From NCBI RefSeq assembly GCF_001593285.1, contig NZ_CP012529.1, positions 2,976,001 to 3,040,000 on the forward strand: a DNA stretch of 64,000 bases. The letters run 5' to 3'. The translations under genes and the position numbers were made by a program. Shown here in pieces: positions 61,996-64,000 of this stretch. The notes under the pieces are model-generated. The model was not told the origin of the DNA. It saw only the letters and a list, made by a program, of their open reading frames with translations, and made no database searches. This DNA comes from Psychrobacter sp. P2G3 (GTDB taxonomy: Bacteria; Pseudomonadota; Gammaproteobacteria; Pseudomonadales; Moraxellaceae). How positions within the stretch are numbered: the stretch's first letter is position 1; every line of letters starts with the position of its first letter.

Positions 61996-62102
61996 GCAGT
62001 AAATTATTTTATTTTAAACTGAATTAAAAGTAACTTACCTAGAAGCGTTCTTAATAAGTGGTGAACCACTTCTCAAACTACCTTCCCTTCCGACTGGGAC
62101 GC

Positions 62103-62130
62103 ATTATACGCGGTTTCAGCTGAGCGTCAA
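62103..62130 (-). promoter_or_regulatory. rRNA promoter, first (distal)
   Basis: Minus strand TTGACG, 16-bp spacer, TATAAT, then discriminator GCGTCCC, as in stringently controlled rRNA promoters. Confidence 0.85.
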
Positions 62131-62293
62131 GGGGCTTTGTCTGCTATTTTAGAGATTATCTAGCCTTATTATTAATACTACTTGTTTATCAGTCAGTTAG
62201 CGTCAAAAATAGTTTTACCTTTATCATAACTGGCCTTTGTTTCTTAAAATCGCTCACCTCTTCTATATAAAAGCCTTCTATATATGACACTTT

Positions 62294-62995
62294 TTATAGC
62301 TTGCCAATCTTTTTAAAAAATTCTTTATAGGCAGCGACTTTTTTATCTAACGCTAAAGGATAGGCGCGCGAAGTTGAAGGCAACCTATATAAGGTAAGAC
62401 TATTAATATCAGTTTTTTTATTATGGTCGTTTTGCCATTGGTAAGGATAATCCATACTTTGATTGGTCTTAGGATACTTCGACTTGGCAGGTGGCTTAGC
62501 TAATAAGTTAAGTAATACCTCTGTTGCCTTGCCTCCTGTCGTAAATAAGGTCTGCACCTTTGGTACTTGTAGCAAGATATTGTCTAAATCAACAGGCGTT
62601 ACAACGGTTAAGTTCTTATCCGAGGCATTGCCCGTTTCACGAATAGCTTGTTTTACTGTCGGACAAGAAGCGATACCGCGCTCGAACATAAAGTCGCGAA
62701 TACGCTCAGGATCAAAGCGTTTTTCATCGCCGACTCTAAAATAATTGGCATTATCAAAAAACACGCGCCCGTAAATACGCCACATATCATTATAAAAATT
62801 AGGATAATGAAAACTCATGGCCCATTTGTCAGCTGTCGGTGGAAAAGTTCCCATCATCATCACCGTGGCATTGGGTGGTAAAACAGGACCAAACGGATGG
62901 GTTTCTATTTTTGCTGCTGGTATCTCTAGCGTTACTGAGCTAGGAGCTGTTTCATTCTGGGTGCTTGATAGTTGTTTGGTCATAATATTCTTCAT
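62294..62995 (-). CDS. Uracil-DNA glycosylase superfamily protein (deoxyinosine/mismatch-type)
   Basis: The 233-residue protein has ATVMMMGTFPPTADKW (motif 1, water-activating loop region) and FHYPNFYNDMWRIYGRVFF followed by ASCPTVKQAIRETGNASD, and ends with TLYRLPSTSRAYPLALDKK (motif 2-like S/T-rich loop). This pattern fits the UDG-like family of DNA glycosylases including the hypoxanthine-DNA glycosylases; the exact lesion is not clear. First 30 residues are Ser/Thr/Gln-rich. Two possible ATGs (62995, 62983); neither has a strong site. Independent of upp. Confidence 0.72.
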   Translation of the reverse strand: MKNIMTKQLSSTQNETAPSSVTLEIPAAKIETHPFGPVLPPNATVMMMGTFPPTADKWAMSFHYPNFYNDMWRIYGRVFFDNANYFRVGDEKRFDPERIRDFMFERGIASCPTVKQAIRETGNASDKNLTVVTPVDLDNILLQVPKVQTLFTTGGKATEVLLNLLAKPPAKSKYPKTNQSMDYPYQWQNDHNKKTDINSLTLYRLPSTSRAYPLALDKKVAAYKEFFKKIGKL

Positions 62996-63254
62996 CAGAA
63001 AAGCGGTTTTTTTGGTATCATAGCAGGTCTAAACACTGCTTCACTTGTTATGGCGCTATGATAGTCAAATGTGGTCGACTTAAATAAAACTAACCTCGTT
63101 GTAAATGCATTTGGCCCGCTTTATTATTAGAGTATTAAGCTTACTATTTATGGGCTAAATATAGGGTTAATGTGCAGTAAGTGTTTGTATCTTTTATACT
63201 AATAGCAATCGCAGTTACTGCGCAAGCATCAGACCAAAAACCAAGAGAATACTT

Positions 63255-63902
63255 ATGAGCGACTTAAAAATTACTGTAATTGAGCATCCGTTAGTCCGTC
63301 ATAAACTCAGCCTCATGCGCGAAAAAGACTGTAGTACTTATAAGTTCCGTACGCTAACTAAAGAACTTGCACGTTTGATGGCTTATGAGGCAAGCCGCGA
63401 TTTTGAAATTGAAACGTTCCCGATGGAAGGCTGGTGTGGTGAGATCACTGGTGAGCAAATTATCGGTAAGACGGCAACGATTGTACCTATTCTACGTGCT
63501 GGTATTGGCATGTTGGACGGGGTGCTCGATTTGATTCCTACTGCAAAAATCTCTGTCGTGGGTTTGCAGCGCGACGAAGAGACCTTGCAACCAGTACCAT
63601 TTTTTGAAAAATTCGTCAGCCACATGGACAAACGTCCTGCTCTTATCATTGATCCAATGTTAGCAACGGGTGGTTCGATGGTAGCGACTATTGAGATGCT
63701 AAAGAAAAATGGCTGTACCAATATTAAAGCCTTAGTGTTAGTTGCTGCACCTGAGGGCGTACGCTTGGTGAATGAAGCGCATCCTGACGTGACCATTTAT
63801 ACCGCCGCACTAGACAGTCATTTAGATGAGCACGGTTACATCATTCCAGGTCTTGGCGATGCAGGTGATAAAATCTTTGGTAAGCAATTATCAAATAGGT
63901 AA
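63255..63902 (+). CDS. upp: Uracil phosphoribosyltransferase
   Basis: The 215-residue enzyme has [13 protein letters not shown] at the start, the PRPP-binding [10 protein letters not shown] loop, [10 protein letters not shown] and the uracil-binding [11 protein letters not shown]. It makes UMP from uracil and PRPP for salvage. The ATG is preceded by AAGAGAA. No uraA permease follows inside the window; the sequence ends 98 bp later. Confidence 0.97.
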   Translation: MSDLKITVIEHPLVRHKLSLMREKDCSTYKFRTLTKELARLMAYEASRDFEIETFPMEGWCGEITGEQIIGKTATIVPILRAGIGMLDGVLDLIPTAKISVVGLQRDEETLQPVPFFEKFVSHMDKRPALIIDPMLATGGSMVATIEMLKKNGCTNIKALVLVAAPEGVRLVNEAHPDVTIYTAALDSHLDEHGYIIPGLGDAGDKIFGKQLSNR

Positions 63903-64000
63903 CTATCGATTGAACCGCAGTTAAGATAGCAACTATTAAGCCAAGACAGTTGGGCTAACAACATAAGCCAAAACAAATACTCGTCATAAAAATTATGCCA

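Larger units (their letters stand above)
61521..62293. other. rRNA operon leader and promoter region
   Basis: 773 bp holding three tandem promoters and the 5' arm of the 16S processing stem. A boxA-like TCTCTTTAA on the minus strand (61540-61548) is weak evidence for antitermination. No protein gene. Confidence 0.6.

Overview
The window looks like a chromosomal segment of Psychrobacter or a very close relative (Moraxellaceae, Gammaproteobacteria). The reasons are a moderate-to-low GC content, a gammaproteobacterial-type 16S-Ile-Ala-23S-5S rRNA operon, and gene families and neighbourhoods typical of that family: phoB-phoR, fadB-fadA, tig-clpP-clpX, cmoA-cmoB, BenE, DUF2788, DUF1285, a DUF4212/symporter pair and a TRAP dicarboxylate-type transporter. 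No insertion sequence, prophage or CRISPR array is visible; this is mostly core chromosome with a few accessory genes. The taxonomic call rests on pattern recognition, not on a search.

Layout. 1-5.1 kb: the end of an FAD oxidoreductase, a LOG-type phosphoribohydrolase, an alpha/beta hydrolase, an ExoX-like exonuclease and an M23 peptidase. 5.2-7.2 kb: phoB-phoR on the minus strand under a near-perfect Pho box; this PhoR lacks any membrane segment. 7.2-10 kb: dtd, psd, a DUF1287 protein and an isochorismatase-family hydrolase. 10.2-13.9 kb: the beta-oxidation operon fadB-fadA, with a perfect FNR/Anr-type box just upstream of fadB. 14.5-19.6 kb: ispA, a DUF72 protein, an AT-rich island encoding a zinc-ribbon plus HEPN-like protein, sodB and rdgB. 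20-24 kb: the protein-quality cluster tig, clpP, clpX. 24.3-31 kb: a short-chain dehydrogenase, a TsdA-like dihaem cytochrome lipoprotein, a lone EIIC-like permease, a SPOR protein and argS. 31-37 kb: DUF2788, BenE, cmoB/cmoA (tRNA wobble uridine modification), msrA, tpm and DUF1499. 37-43 kb: a lytic transglycosylase, two unknowns (one with a DUF4062-like N-terminus), murI and DUF1285. 43-52.6 kb: ETF-ubiquinone oxidoreductase (it accepts the electrons released by fatty-acid oxidation, so it works with fadBA), an AGCS alanine symporter, a 1.26-kb AT-rich spacer, DUF4212 plus a solute:sodium symporter, a rhomboid protease and a 5'-nucleotidase. 52.9-55.8 kb: dctP-dctQ-dctM TRAP transporter. 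56.2-62.2 kb: a complete rRNA operon on the minus strand with three tandem promoters. 62.3-64 kb: a uracil-DNA-glycosylase-family protein and upp.

The most unusual observations are: the HEPN-like singleton in an AT-rich island; the DUF4062-like protein; the membrane-free PhoR; a dispersed palindromic intergenic repeat present twice with a 29/30 identical core; the FNR-type box on fadBA; the sharp base-composition change inside the TRAP operon; a 29-bp palindrome in the 1.26-kb spacer; and a six-copy hexamer repeat behind dctM. I did not find a clear multi-gene undescribed system. The two HEPN/DUF4062-like genes are single genes, and any defence role is inference.
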